64,000 nt of DNA from JAZRGE01 sp045644025 (GCA_045644025.1 JAZRGE010000080.1:19257-83256); one strand, 5' to 3'. Positions 42,218-51,758 are shown, numbered from the stretch's first letter. Made by a program: numbers and translations. The notes: a model not told the origin generated them from the sequence alone.

Positions 42218-42837
42218 ATTTCCTCCCGAAGATAGGGATTGTGTTTCAGTTCGTTCCCCACCGTGGTGGCAGGGCCGTGGCCGGGATAAAGATTTGTTTC
42301 GGGACGAAGATCAGCTATCTTTTTGAGTGATGCCTGCATCTCGTTTATATCCGAGCCGGGAAAATCGCATCTTCCGATGCTCATATTAAAAATAGTATCA
42401 CCGCAAAGAGCATCGCTGCCTGCAAGATAGATCACACCGCCTTTGGTGTGGCCGGGGGTGTGCATCACCCTTATCTGCTCTTCTCCGAGTGTGATAATAT
42501 CTCCATCGGCCAGCAGAACATCTGCCTTAAAGGTGGGATGATCAAATCCGAAGCGGCTACCAAGGCTATCTTTTGCAGATTGTGTCATAAATCCGTCGGC
42601 ACGGCCGATGCATATCTCGGCATTGGGGAAATACTCCTTCGCCGCCGCCACACCTCCGATATGATCGAAATGGCCGTGGGTGAGCAGGATATATTCTATT
42701 TCTAAATCGGTGGATTCACAAAAGCGGCGAAGATTGGGGCAATCCTCCCCTATATCCACCAAGGCGGCCTTTTTGCCGCTGCTCAGCACATAGCAATTAG
42801 CGGCAGAGCCGATAAGAGGCAGCAAGGATATATTCAC
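42202..42837 (-). CDS. Metallo-beta-lactamase-fold hydrolase (glyoxalase II-like)
   Basis: 211 residues. The zinc motif is LTHGHFDHIGG (HxHxDH), with later ligands in MHTPGHTKGG and DTIF and a final LYPGHG. The fold and size match the glyoxalase II-like YqgX group. GTG at 42837 shares one base with the dtd stop (TAGTG) and follows GGAGGAAGG, so translation is coupled to dtd. A longer upstream frame is rejected on this basis. Substrate is not established. Confidence 0.9.
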   Translation of the reverse strand: MNISLLPLIGSAANCYVLSSGKKAALVDIGEDCPNLRRFCESTDLEIEYILLTHGHFDHIGGVAAAKEYFPNAEICIGRADGFMTQSAKDSLGSRFGFDHPTFKADVLLADGDIITLGEEQIRVMHTPGHTKGGVIYLAGSDALCGDTIFNMSIGRCDFPGSDINEMQASLKKIADLRPETNLYPGHGPATTVGNELKHNPYLREEIWYSL

Positions 42838-43292
42838 TATGCCTTCCTCCAGATATCGGTGTCCATTATAAGGGTTACAGGGCCGTCGCACTGCATATCT
42901 ATCACCATTTTGGCGCCGAAAACACCTGTCTCGGTGTGGATGCCATAGGCGGAAAGCTCACCCACAAAGAATTTATAGAGCCTATCGGCTTCTTTGGGAG
43001 GCATAGCCTTATCGAAGGAAGGACGAGTACCCTTCTTCATATCTGCCGCAAGGGTGAAATTGGATACAACCACGGCCTGGCCGCCGATATCCACAATAGA
43101 ACGGTTCATTTTGCCTTCGTCATCACAGAAAATGCGAAGCTGGGCAATCTTTTTGGCAAGCAGAGTTGCCTGCTCTTCTGTGTCTCCTGCCACAACTCCC
43201 AGCAGCACCAGCAGACCGTAGTCGCCGCTGCCTGCGCTATTGCCATCGGCCACCACCGATGCCTTGAAAACTCTTTGAATAACAGCCTTCAT
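42837..43292 (-). CDS. dtd: D-aminoacyl-tRNA deacylase
   Basis: 151 residues. Removes D-amino acids (and glycine from tRNA-Ala) from mischarged tRNA. Conserved blocks are MKAVIQRVFKASVV at the start, GDYGLLVLLGVVAGDTEEQA, VVSNFTLAADMKKGTRPSF (the SxxT active-site segment) and GPVTLIMDT, the form of the cross-subunit Gly-Pro motif. It sits between relA and the MBL gene in a translationally coupled operon. Confidence 0.96.
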   Translation of the reverse strand: MKAVIQRVFKASVVADGNSAGSGDYGLLVLLGVVAGDTEEQATLLAKKIAQLRIFCDDEGKMNRSIVDIGGQAVVVSNFTLAADMKKGTRPSFDKAMPPKEADRLYKFFVGELSAYGIHTETGVFGAKMVIDMQCDGPVTLIMDTDIWRKA

Positions 43293-43301
43293 ATTTTACT
43301 C

Positions 43302-45488
43302 CTATCCGTTGGTTCGTTCTACCCTGTAAACTCCGGGTATCCTATCCAACTTCTGGCAGATATTTTTAAGATGCTCAATATTCTCCACGCTGATGGTGAG
43401 ATTGATGGTGCAGCTTCCCGAACGAAGCTCTTTGGCGCTCACGGCGTGCATTGCCACGTGCATACCCAAAAGCAGAGCCGAAACGTCGGCCAACACACCT
43501 TGGCGGTCCACAGCCGTGATCTTAATGTAGGTCTTGAAGCCCTGCTGCTTGGTGCCGCCTGTCCAATAAGCTTTTACCCAGCGCTCAGCATCGGGGCTGC
43601 CCTCGATTATCTTGGGCACGTTGCTGCACTGGCGCTTATGCACCGAAACACCGTGGCCGCGTGTGATAAAACCGATTATTTCATCCCCCGGCAAAGGCGA
43701 ACAACAACGGGAAAGTTTGATAAGGCAATTATCTATGCCCTCGATTCTAAGGCCATCGGGGCTGCCTTTAGTCTTCTTTTCTTCCTCCACATAATCGGTG
43801 ATATCCATCTGCTTCTGGCTTACCATCTTCTGATAGTCTTCCTTAATGCGGGGCATTATGCGGGAAAGGATAAGTCCGCCGTAGCCGATGGCGGCAAAGA
43901 ATTCATCCACACTGGTGAAGTGCTGCCTATCGGCCAGTTTCTCCAGATATTCGGGCAGCATTTCGGCAGGAATGCGCACGCCGCTGCGCAAGCATTCCTT
44001 TTCGAATTGCTCCTTACCGTCGGCAATATTTTCCGTTCTTCTCTCTTTCTTAAACCAAGAACGGATCTTGTTCCTTGCCTGGCTGGTCTTAACTATGTTC
44101 ATCCAATCACGGCTGGGGCCGTGGCCTGCCTGATTGGTGGTGAGAATTTCTATGATCTGGCCCGTTTTGACTTCGTGGGTGAGAGGCACTATCTTGCCAT
44201 CCACCTTGGCGCCCACCATTCGGCAACCAACCTGAGTGTGAATGGCAAAGGCGAAGTCGATAACAGTGGAGCCAACGGGCAGATTGATAACGTCTCCCTT
44301 GGGGGTAACAGCAAAAACATCCTCCTGAGAGAGATCTATCTTAATAGACTGGAGAATATCCTCCACATCTCCTGAATCCTTCTGAGCATCCAGAATCTGG
44401 CGCACCCAGGTGAGGTGATCGTCCATATTATCCTTGCCCGAAATACCCTCTTTATATTTCCAATGGGCCGCAATACCGAACTCGGCTGTGTGATGCATAT
44501 CCCAGGTGCGGATCTGCACTTCAAAAGGAATACCCTCTCGGCCGATAACTGTGGTGTGAAGCGACTGATATTTATTGGGCTTGGGAGTGGATATATAATC
44601 CTTGAATCGGCCGGGAATAGGGCGATACATATCGTGAATAACACCCAGAGCGTTGTAGCAATCGTTCACAGAATCCACGATAATTCTAACAGCGTAAACA
44701 TCGTAGATCTCCTCGAAATTCTTATTCTGGGCATACATTTTTCTATAGATTCCGTGGATGGATTTGGTGCGGCTCTCCATATGGGCGTTGGGGATGAACT
44801 CACGCACTCTATCCCCCACTTTTTGGGTTATATCCCCTAAAAAGTCGTGATTTTCACGGCTTTTCTCCTTAAGCAGCTCCTCAATTTCCTTATAGGCAAT
44901 AGGATCAAGTGTAAGGAGAGCTAGGTCTTCCAGTTCTTCCTTAATTCCGCGGATACCCAAGCGATGAGCTATGGGAGCATAGACCTCCATAGTCTCCACC
45001 GCCTTGGAAAGCTGCTTATCCTGGCGCATAGAGCCGATCGTGCGCATATTATGCAGCCTATCGGAAAGTTTCACCACCATAACTCTTATATCCTCGGCCA
45101 TGGCAATAAGCATTTTTCTCAGATTTTCACCCTGTTGCTCTCGGGCCGAAATGGGGATCTTGCCCAGTTTCGTTACACCGTCTACAAGCAAGGCAATATC
45201 CACACCGAAACCTTTTCGGACATCGTCCAGGGTGGTGGGGGTATCTTCCACGGCATCGTGAAGCAATGCAGCGCAGATAGATTCGGTATCCATGCCCAAG
45301 GTGTAGACAATATGGGCAACCGAAACGGGGTGATAGAAAAACTCTTCACCCGAATATCTCTTCTGGCCTTCGTGGGCCTTTATGCAACATTCCAGCGCGC
45401 GGCCTATTTTTTCGCAATCATATCGCCGATTGCCCGAGGCAATCAGCTGGCGCAACGCTTCCAGACTTCTTTTTTCTTGCTCTATCAT
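43302..45488 (-). CDS. relA: Bifunctional (p)ppGpp synthetase/hydrolase Rel
   Basis: 728 residues, the long Rel/Spo form of Firmicutes. An N-terminal HD hydrolase (YHPVSVAHIVYTLGMDTESICAALLHDAVEDT), the synthetase domain (YDVYAVRIIVDSVNDCYNALGVIHD, RFKDYISTPKPNKYQSLHTTV), a TGS domain (DVFAVTPKGDVINLPVGST) and a C-terminal ACT domain (ITAVDRQGVLADVSALLL) are all present. Both activities look intact. Its ATG overlaps the recJ stop by four bases (ATGA), a coupled start. The apt gene often found between recJ and relA is absent. Confidence 0.97.
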   Translation of the reverse strand: MIEQEKRSLEALRQLIASGNRRYDCEKIGRALECCIKAHEGQKRYSGEEFFYHPVSVAHIVYTLGMDTESICAALLHDAVEDTPTTLDDVRKGFGVDIALLVDGVTKLGKIPISAREQQGENLRKMLIAMAEDIRVMVVKLSDRLHNMRTIGSMRQDKQLSKAVETMEVYAPIAHRLGIRGIKEELEDLALLTLDPIAYKEIEELLKEKSRENHDFLGDITQKVGDRVREFIPNAHMESRTKSIHGIYRKMYAQNKNFEEIYDVYAVRIIVDSVNDCYNALGVIHDMYRPIPGRFKDYISTPKPNKYQSLHTTVIGREGIPFEVQIRTWDMHHTAEFGIAAHWKYKEGISGKDNMDDHLTWVRQILDAQKDSGDVEDILQSIKIDLSQEDVFAVTPKGDVINLPVGSTVIDFAFAIHTQVGCRMVGAKVDGKIVPLTHEVKTGQIIEILTTNQAGHGPSRDWMNIVKTSQARNKIRSWFKKERRTENIADGKEQFEKECLRSGVRIPAEMLPEYLEKLADRQHFTSVDEFFAAIGYGGLILSRIMPRIKEDYQKMVSQKQMDITDYVEEEKKTKGSPDGLRIEGIDNCLIKLSRCCSPLPGDEIIGFITRGHGVSVHKRQCSNVPKIIEGSPDAERWVKAYWTGGTKQQGFKTYIKITAVDRQGVLADVSALLLGMHVAMHAVSAKELRSGSCTINLTISVENIEHLKNICQKLDRIPGVYRVERTNG

Positions 45489-47488
45489 ATCATCACCTGT
45501 GCCGATTTAAGGATTTGTGAATTGGAAAGATCTGCCTTTGCATTGGGATTCACCAAATAGCGGCCGTTCTTGGATTCTGCCAGGCCTAACTCCTGAAGCA
45601 CGTCCAGGCTAAGTGCTGTTTTTGCGGGAGATATGGTGGCAATAGTCATCAGCTTTTCAAGGCTGATGTTGGGATTAGCCTTAATTATGCGCCATATCTC
45701 GCCTATCTCTTCCCTTACGGGAATTATATCTGCCATTTGTTGCCCCGAAAGGCTGCCTCGGCGATAATCCTCATAGGGGCGCAGGCCCTTGGCCAAAATC
45801 TCGCCATCACTGCCTGCGGGGCGGATACCTCGGCCGATAACACTCACCGACGGGGCACCCTTATAATAGGATATTGAAATATTTGCGGCAATATCCACCG
45901 CTTCGCCCACCGAATAGCCCAGTTCCTCCTTGTTTGTGGAGAAGAACATACAAGAAAGTGCGGCATCGTTTTTGCCCACGGTAAGCCTTGTGTGGCGGCC
46001 TTCTCCAACAGAATCCACGCGAAGAACGGTGACTCCGTAGAACCCAAAAAGCGGCACGGGGTTTCCCGCTCCGAAAGGCTCCAACTGAGAAAGGCGCTGC
46101 ACCATAGCCACGTTAACAGCGGCAGGATTGAGCCTGCAATCTATATTAAGCGTGGGCACAGGCATATCCTGAGTCTTAGCATAATCATTTATACAGCGGC
46201 GAAATTCTTCTAAATTCTCGCCCTTTATCGTGAGGCCTGCGGCACCGCTGTGGCCGCCGAATTTTTCAAAAAGATGGGAGCAGGAGCAAAGAGCATCATA
46301 TAAATTAAAGCCCTCGATACTGCGGCCTGAGCCGGTGTACACACCATTTTCTCCCGAGAGAACGATCGCAGGCCTACCGTAACGCTCGGCAATGCAGGAA
46401 GCCACAATGCCAACAACTCCGCAATGCCAGCCCTCGCCCTCCACGATCACCACTCTATCATAGCAATACCCGTTGGCTTCGGTGCTTTCTATCGCTTCGG
46501 CCAGGATTTCCTGCTCGGCTGTTCGGCGCTCGGTGTTTCTGCTGCAAAGAAATTCTGCAGATTCGGCAATATTCTCGGAATCTTCTTGGATGAGCAGGCT
46601 CAATGCCTTTTCGGCCGAGCCCATTCGGCCTGCAGCGTTGATTCTGGGGGCCACCACAAAAGCCAGGCTTTCAGATGTCACGGGCAGTTTGCCTGCAGCG
46701 GCGGTATAAAGAGCGTTTATAGCCTTATTCTCGCCTGCGTTTATTGCGGCAAGGCCTTCACGCACAATCACTCGGTTGGCACCCAAAAGCGGCACAACGT
46801 CTGCCACGGTGCCTAAGGCGGCCAGAGGAGCAAAACTGCAAAGCATCTCTTCGGCCTCCACGCCTTCCACGGCAGCAACCAGCATAAGGGCTACACCTGC
46901 GCCCGAAAGTTCCTGAAGCCCTGCTTGGCAATAGGGCAAATGGGGATCCACCAAAGCCGCGGCACGGGGCAGATCATCCCCGGGCAGATGGTGATCGGTC
47001 ACAACCGTGTCTATACCCAGTTGTGCGGCCAGATCAATTTCATTAACGGCTTTGATGCCGTTGTCTACAGTGATAATAAGCGAGGCACCCCTGCTTTTAA
47101 TGGCTTCCACGGCCGCGGCAGACATTCCATAGCCCTCGCCTTCCCTTTCGGGAATATAGTAATCCGCCTCGGCGCCCTTAGAAACAAGATAATTATAAAC
47201 GATAGCCGTGGCTGTAACACCGTCGCAATCGTAGTCTCCAAAGATTGTGATATGTTCTCCGTTTTCTAAAGCAGACCTTATGCGGATCGCGGCCTCATAC
47301 ATACCGGCCATAGAAAAGGGCGATGGCAAAAACGGATCTTCAGCCAGAAATTCATCCAGCTTTTCGGGGGTGTCCACACCCCTGTTTATAGCAATAAGAG
47401 CAACAAGACCATCGGCATCACATAGCTGGGCCAATTCCTTGGCGGCTTCCTTTTGCGCCGCTGCCACGTTCCACTTTTTGAACGCCAT
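45485..47488 (-). CDS. recJ: Single-stranded-DNA-specific exonuclease RecJ
   Basis: 667 residues. DHH phosphoesterase motifs: FGDYDCDGVTATAIV (motif I), IITVDNGI (II), VVTDHHLPGDDLP (DHH motif III), ALVDPHLPYC (IV), and DHHA1 motif GHSGAAGLTI. An OB-fold domain follows from about residue 440, plus a C-terminal helical extension. It degrades 5' ends in recombination and mismatch repair. The start at 47488 (MAFKKWNV) has an AGGGGTGG site. First gene of the recJ-relA-dtd-MBL-hemZ operon. Confidence 0.95.
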   Translation of the reverse strand: MAFKKWNVAAAQKEAAKELAQLCDADGLVALIAINRGVDTPEKLDEFLAEDPFLPSPFSMAGMYEAAIRIRSALENGEHITIFGDYDCDGVTATAIVYNYLVSKGAEADYYIPEREGEGYGMSAAAVEAIKSRGASLIITVDNGIKAVNEIDLAAQLGIDTVVTDHHLPGDDLPRAAALVDPHLPYCQAGLQELSGAGVALMLVAAVEGVEAEEMLCSFAPLAALGTVADVVPLLGANRVIVREGLAAINAGENKAINALYTAAAGKLPVTSESLAFVVAPRINAAGRMGSAEKALSLLIQEDSENIAESAEFLCSRNTERRTAEQEILAEAIESTEANGYCYDRVVIVEGEGWHCGVVGIVASCIAERYGRPAIVLSGENGVYTGSGRSIEGFNLYDALCSCSHLFEKFGGHSGAAGLTIKGENLEEFRRCINDYAKTQDMPVPTLNIDCRLNPAAVNVAMVQRLSQLEPFGAGNPVPLFGFYGVTVLRVDSVGEGRHTRLTVGKNDAALSCMFFSTNKEELGYSVGEAVDIAANISISYYKGAPSVSVIGRGIRPAGSDGEILAKGLRPYEDYRRGSLSGQQMADIIPVREEIGEIWRIIKANPNISLEKLMTIATISPAKTALSLDVLQELGLAESKNGRYLVNPNAKADLSNSQILKSAQVMI

Positions 47489-47525
47489 TCTTGCCACCCC
47501 TTCCAAAAAAAGAAAAATCATAGTT

Positions 47526-47554
47526 ATTTTATCACTTTTGGTCGGATTTAGCAA
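47526..47554 (-). promoter_or_regulatory. Promoter of the recJ-relA operon
   Basis: Reverse strand TTGCTA, 17-base spacer ending AGTGA, TAAAAT: a sigma-A promoter with an extended -10. Confidence 0.75.
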
Positions 47555-47565
47555 GATGTTTAACG

Positions 47566-47602
47566 CAAAAGGGTTGGAAATTACCTATGTAATCTCCAAC
47601 CC
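47566..47602 (-). terminator. mazF terminator
   Basis: Reverse strand GGGTTGGA/TCCAACCC with an inner ATTAC/GTAAT stem, followed by TTTT. The 5' arm uses the last codons of mazF. Confidence 0.75.
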
Positions 47603-47935
47603 GAAGCTCACCGATAAGGCTTTATCCACCTGGCTCATCATATTTGTTGAAAGTTTGCCCATTTTTTCTTTAAGACGCCGTTTATCTAATGTACGAATCT
47701 GCTCCAGAAGCACAATGGAATCCTTGCTTAATCCGCCGCAGGCTGCGGTTACTCTTATGTGAGTTGGCAGGCTGGTCTTGGTGCTTTGGCTGGTGATTGC
47801 CGCCGCTATCACGGTGGGGCTGAAGCGGTTGCCCGTATCGTTCTGAACAATAAGCACCGGGCGCATGCCGCCCTGTTCCGAACCCACAACGGGGCTTAGA
47901 TCGGCATAAAAAATATCTCCGCGCTTTATAGTCAT
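47585..47935 (-). CDS. MazF/PemK-family endoribonuclease toxin (NdoA-like)
   Basis: 116 residues. [33 protein letters not shown] contains the RGDIxxADLxPxxGSEQGGxRPxLIVQN signature. [14 protein letters not shown] and [17 protein letters not shown] match the active NdoA/MazF type (catalytic Arg and Thr in place). It cleaves single-stranded mRNA. In Bacillus the antitoxin gene precedes the toxin; here the 229 bases upstream hold no frame resembling one. It has its own terminator. The ATG at 47935 follows GGAGAG. Confidence 0.92.
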   Translation of the reverse strand: MTIKRGDIFYADLSPVVGSEQGGMRPVLIVQNDTGNRFSPTVIAAAITSQSTKTSLPTHIRVTAACGGLSKDSIVLLEQIRTLDKRRLKEKMGKLSTNMMSQVDKALSVSFGLEIT

Positions 47936-48084
47936 ATTCTTCACTCTCCAAATTTTTTCGGCAATATTATTTTTGCCGCCTAACCTTAAAAATAAACATC
48001 GGTAAAAATATTTTGTGGTTCTCTTTCATACTATGCCCGGCACTTTATTTTGTACAAACTATCTGCAAAATTTAGAAATCATCA

Positions 48085-48113
48085 TTGACGAATATAGACA
48101 TTTGGGGTATGAT
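48085..48113 (+). promoter_or_regulatory. Promoter of the propeller-like gene
   Basis: TTGACG, 17-base spacer, TATGAT, 52 bases before the start at 48165. Confidence 0.7.
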
Positions 48114-48164
48114 AGAAAAAGAATGATTTTATTTTTCCAACTATATTCATAAGGTGGATTAAGT

Positions 48165-48836
48165 GTGAAAAAGCTACACAACAACACGGCTCTCAAATGC
48201 TTTAAGTGCGAGAACGGAATAATTATAGCCTTCACCCAGGCCACAGAGCAGGGGCGAACGGTTGTTAAATACAAAAAAATATCCTTTGCCGATGGCAGAG
48301 CTTCCTTTCTTTCCAAGAGTGATTTTCTCTATTATCGCTTTGGAAGCAACTTCACATCCTTCGATATGCAGTTGCCCAATCATCTCACTTGGAAAACTGC
48401 GCTTTTGCCCGATTCCAACATTCTGGCCGTGAGCAAATCCGGTGAAGCCAAAATTTTGGATTACGATGCCACCACCGTATGGCAGGGCACAATGGCCTAC
48501 AAAGGTATCGGCCCTTCCGATATAGCCCTTCATAAGAACACTCTTTGGGCCTCCTTTGGCGAGGGCAATGCTCTTATTCGCTATAATCTTAATTCTAAGC
48601 GCGAGGAATTGCGCATCGGCGGCGGCGAGGCTTCGGCCTTTGCCAACCCCGGCGGCATACATATTTTGGAAAACACAATGATAGTGTGCAACACCGCCAA
48701 GAACGAGCTTCTTAAGGTGAATTTGGAGACTTATGAGGTGTTCAAATACGCCGAGTTCCCCGAGCCTGTTTATCAGTACCTCACCGTGGGCCAGGCAGAG
48801 TTTGTTCTGCTGGAAAGCGGTTTATATGTTTTATAA
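48165..48836 (+). CDS. Hypothetical protein with beta-propeller-like repeats
   Basis: 223 residues, soluble. Repeated short beta-strand segments, such as NTLWASFGEGNALIRYNLNSK, NPGGIHILENTMIVCNTAKN and ELLKVNLETYEV, resemble NHL/YncE-type propeller blades. I do not recognise a specific family. A GTG start follows AAGGTGG. A terminator hairpin separates it from the SGNH esterase, but both run in the same direction. Confidence 0.75.
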   Translation: MKKLHNNTALKCFKCENGIIIAFTQATEQGRTVVKYKKISFADGRASFLSKSDFLYYRFGSNFTSFDMQLPNHLTWKTALLPDSNILAVSKSGEAKILDYDATTVWQGTMAYKGIGPSDIALHKNTLWASFGEGNALIRYNLNSKREELRIGGGEASAFANPGGIHILENTMIVCNTAKNELLKVNLETYEVFKYAEFPEPVYQYLTVGQAEFVLLESGLYVL

Positions 48837-48838
48837 AA

Positions 48839-48866
48839 CAAAGGCACACTCATCAGTGTGCCTTTT
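48839..48866 (+). terminator. Terminator between propeller-like gene and esterase
   Basis: AAAGGCACACT/AGTGTGCCTTT stem with a CATC loop and TTTT. The esterase Shine-Dalgarno AAGGAG starts just after it; no separate esterase promoter is evident, so leaky read-through is likely. Confidence 0.8.
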
Positions 48867-48883
48867 ATAGAAGGAGAATAGCT

Positions 48884-49882
48884 ATGTTTTTTAGATACGA
48901 CAACGAAAACATTCAGTACATAGGCCGTTGGGCTCCTTATGAAGACACTATGACTGCCACCGCCACCGGCTCTCGTTTTTCGGTGAGCTTTTCGGGCAAT
49001 GAGGCTCTGCTTTATTTTGATACTGAATTCAACCAAGCTCCTATGCCCCATCTCTGGATAAGCGTGGATGGCGGCGCAAGAGTTGAAGTCACGCTGGATA
49101 GGTTTATTCGTATCTACGCCCCCGGGGACAGTGTCCACACCGTGAGCGTGATCATGAAAGGTATGGTGGAGATGTATCCACGCTGGAAAATGCCGCTGTC
49201 CAATAAGATCTCCTTTATGGGCCTTGACGCCGCAGAACTGGCCCCCACCCCTAAAAGCGGCAAAAAGACTATAGAATTTGTGGGTGATTCCATCACAGAA
49301 GGTGTTCTCACCGATCCTTATTGCGCGCCTCGCCCCATTGATGAGAGCAAAATAAGCTGGACATACGACGAATACAATCGCCCCTGGCAGGACGACACCA
49401 CGGCTACCTACGCCTGGCTTACCGCCGAAAAGCTGGGGCTGGAGCCTATAATGATGGGCTATGGCGCCACAGGCACGGGCAGAAGCGGTTGCGGCGGTGT
49501 GCCCAGCGCACCCGAAGCCTATCCCTACTGTTTTGAGGGCGCACCCACTTCCTATCCCCATCCCGACTACGTGTTTATAAACCACGGCACCAACGATCGC
49601 CCCGATAGCAGCGAAGTCTTCAGGAAAAACTACTCCGCGCTTATTGAAACGATCTACGCCGCCCACCCCGAAACACAGATCATCTGCATGATTCCTTTTA
49701 TAGGCGCTCACGCAGAGGATATAGAAGCGATAGTGGAACACTACAACAAAAACGGAAAGAACATTGTGCTGATAGATGGTTCAAAATGGCTGCCCCCCGC
49801 GCCCCCGCACCCCCCTAGAGCAGACCACGCCCACGCAGCTGAGATGCTGGCTCCCATCCTTAAAGAAAAGCTGGGCTTATAA
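48884..49882 (+). CDS. SGNH-family esterase with N-terminal jelly-roll (CE2-like)
   Basis: 332 residues, no signal peptide. An N-terminal beta-sandwich (about 1-115) is followed by an SGNH hydrolase domain: nucleophile Ser136 in FVGDSITEG, GATGTGRSG, NHGTND (235-238) and the C-terminal Asp314/His317 pair in RADHAHAAE. This layout matches carbohydrate esterase family 2 and related deacetylases that act on decorated hemicellulose oligosaccharides. It could support the glycan locus at 27-38 kb, but it is unlinked and lacks the operator repeat. Confidence 0.87.
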   Translation: MFFRYDNENIQYIGRWAPYEDTMTATATGSRFSVSFSGNEALLYFDTEFNQAPMPHLWISVDGGARVEVTLDRFIRIYAPGDSVHTVSVIMKGMVEMYPRWKMPLSNKISFMGLDAAELAPTPKSGKKTIEFVGDSITEGVLTDPYCAPRPIDESKISWTYDEYNRPWQDDTTATYAWLTAEKLGLEPIMMGYGATGTGRSGCGGVPSAPEAYPYCFEGAPTSYPHPDYVFINHGTNDRPDSSEVFRKNYSALIETIYAAHPETQIICMIPFIGAHAEDIEAIVEHYNKNGKNIVLIDGSKWLPPAPPHPPRADHAHAAEMLAPILKEKLGL

Positions 49883-49889
49883 GCAATAA

Positions 49890-49921
49890 AAAAAGACCTA
49901 AGAGCGATCTCTTAGGTCTTT
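49890..49921. terminator. Bidirectional terminator, esterase / tsf
   Basis: AAAAGACCTAAGAG/CTCTTAGGTCTTTT stem with a CGAT loop between convergent genes. Confidence 0.9.
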
Positions 49922-49937
49922 TAATTTAATCTTTCGA

Positions 49938-50849
49938 TTACTTTACCATGCTGGCAACTTCTTCTGCGAAGTTATCTTCGCGCTTCTGGATGCCTTCGCC
50001 CTTTTCGTAGCGAACGTAGGAAGCAATCTTGATATCCTTGCCCATTTCCTTGGCAACCTTGGCAACATACTGACCAACGGTGAGATCACCATCGATAACA
50101 TACTGCTGCTCTACAAGGCAGTTCTCCTTGTAGTACTTGCCGATCTTACCCTCAACGATCTTACCAAGCACAGCATCGGGCTTGTTGGCCATCTTGGGGT
50201 CTTCCTTCATCTGAGCAACAAGGATCTCCTTTTCCTTCTCAAGCACTTCTGCAGGAACAGAAGCGGGATCGAGATAAAGGGGATTCATAGCGGCGATCTG
50301 CATGGCAACGTTCTTACCCATTGCAACGAACTCTGCATCAGCAGAATCTGCATTGGTATCGAACTGAACCATAACACCGATCTTACCACCGGCATGAACA
50401 TAGGAAACAAGGCTGCCTTCGAAGCGAACGAAACGACGAACCTTGATGTTCTCACGAAGAGAAAGGAACAGCTCCTGAACCATTTCCTCAACAGTCTGGC
50501 CGCCCTCGGAGCACTTAAGAAGAGCATCCATATCGGCGGGGTTCTGCTCGATAACAACATCGGTGATGCGAGCAGCCAGAGCCTTGAAGGGGTCGCCGCC
50601 GGCAACAAAGTCTGTCTCGGCGTTCATTTCAAGAACAGCACCTACGTTGCCCTTAACTACTGCGCAAACAGTACCTTCAGCGGCAACACGGTCGGCCTTC
50701 TTTGCCTGAGAGGCAAGGCCCTTTTCACGAAGGAAATCAATAGCGGCATCCATATTGCCGTCAGTCTCGGTAAGGGCCTTTTTGCAGTCCATCATACCGC
50801 AGCCGGTCTTTTCACGGAGAGCCTGTACGTCTTTAGCTGTAAATGCCAT
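49938..50849 (-). CDS. tsf: Elongation factor Ts
   Basis: 303 residues. Guanine nucleotide exchange factor for EF-Tu. The N-terminal UBA-like domain with LREKTGCGMMDCKKALTETDGNMDAAI is followed by the two core subdomains (ETDFVAGGDPFKALA, GVMVQFDTNADSAD). Its ATG shares one base with the rpsB stop codon, so translation is coupled to ribosomal protein S2. Last gene of the operon. Confidence 0.97.
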   Translation of the reverse strand: MAFTAKDVQALREKTGCGMMDCKKALTETDGNMDAAIDFLREKGLASQAKKADRVAAEGTVCAVVKGNVGAVLEMNAETDFVAGGDPFKALAARITDVVIEQNPADMDALLKCSEGGQTVEEMVQELFLSLRENIKVRRFVRFEGSLVSYVHAGGKIGVMVQFDTNADSADAEFVAMGKNVAMQIAAMNPLYLDPASVPAEVLEKEKEILVAQMKEDPKMANKPDAVLGKIVEGKIGKYYKENCLVEQQYVIDGDLTVGQYVAKVAKEMGKDIKIASYVRYEKGEGIQKREDNFAEEVASMVK

Positions 50850-51610
50850 TATGCTTCCTCCTTGTCGTCATCAGCGGTGATAGCGCCGATGGATTCATCA
50901 TCAGGATCGCCAACAGCGATGGAATCCTCGCCCTGACGGCCTTCGATGATAGCGGCACCGATTGTCTGAGCAATCAGCTTAACAGCACGGATAGCATCGT
51001 CGTTGCCGGGGATAACAGCATCGATCTCATCGGGATCGCAGTTGGTATCAACAATAGCGATGAGGGGGATGCCGAGCTTCTTAGCTTCGGCCACAGCGAT
51101 TCTTTCCTTGCGGGGATCAACAATAAACATAGCATCGGGGATCTTCTTCATATCCTGGATGCCGCCGAGGAACTTCTCCAGCTTCTCGATCTCTAAGCGA
51201 AGCTTGATAACTTCCTTCTTGGGGAGCAGATCGAATGTGCCGTCTGCTTCCATAGTGCGAAGCTGATTGAGCCTTTCGATTCTGCGACGGATGGTGCGGA
51301 AGTTTGTGAGCATACCGCCCAGCCAACGAGCATTTACATAGGGCATTCCGCAAGCCTCGGCCTCTTCCTTAACGGAATCCTGAGCCTGCTTCTTGGTGCC
51401 TACAAAAAGAACTGTGCCGCCCTGAGCAGATATGTCGCGAACGAACATATAAGCCTCGTTGAGCTTCTTCACGGTCTTCTGAAGGTCGATAATGTAGATG
51501 CCGTTACGCTCAGTGAAAATATACTGAGCCATTTTGGGGTTCCAGCGCCTGGTCTGATGGCCGAAGTGGACACCTGCTTCCAGAAGCTGTTTCATAGATA
51601 CTACTGCCAT
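50849..51610 (-). CDS. rpsB: 30S ribosomal protein S2
   Basis: 253 residues. [53 protein letters not shown] and [23 protein letters not shown] are canonical S2 blocks; an acidic tail follows. AAGGAGG precedes the start. It is preceded by a leader of about 110 bases with local hairpins and by a strong promoter. S2 often regulates its own mRNA, but I cannot assign a known leader class here. Confidence 0.98.
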   Translation of the reverse strand: MAVVSMKQLLEAGVHFGHQTRRWNPKMAQYIFTERNGIYIIDLQKTVKKLNEAYMFVRDISAQGGTVLFVGTKKQAQDSVKEEAEACGMPYVNARWLGGMLTNFRTIRRRIERLNQLRTMEADGTFDLLPKKEVIKLRLEIEKLEKFLGGIQDMKKIPDAMFIVDPRKERIAVAEAKKLGIPLIAIVDTNCDPDEIDAVIPGNDDAIRAVKLIAQTIGAAIIEGRQGEDSIAVGDPDDESIGAITADDDKEEA

Positions 51611-51729
51611 TTTTTATCCTCCTTACGGTTTCTCCTCCGCCGGGCTTTTTACTTGGTGTAAGCACCGCAAAGATTACCCAGCGTGTGAATTTTATTTACT
51701 GCGCCGACAGTCACATACGCAGCCTATGA

Positions 51730-51758
51730 ATTGTACCACAATAAACCATATTTTGCAA
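51730..51758 (-). promoter_or_regulatory. Promoter of rpsB-tsf
   Basis: Reverse strand TTGCAA, 17-base spacer ending TGTGG, TACAAT. About 115 bases before the rpsB start, leaving a structured leader. Confidence 0.8.
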
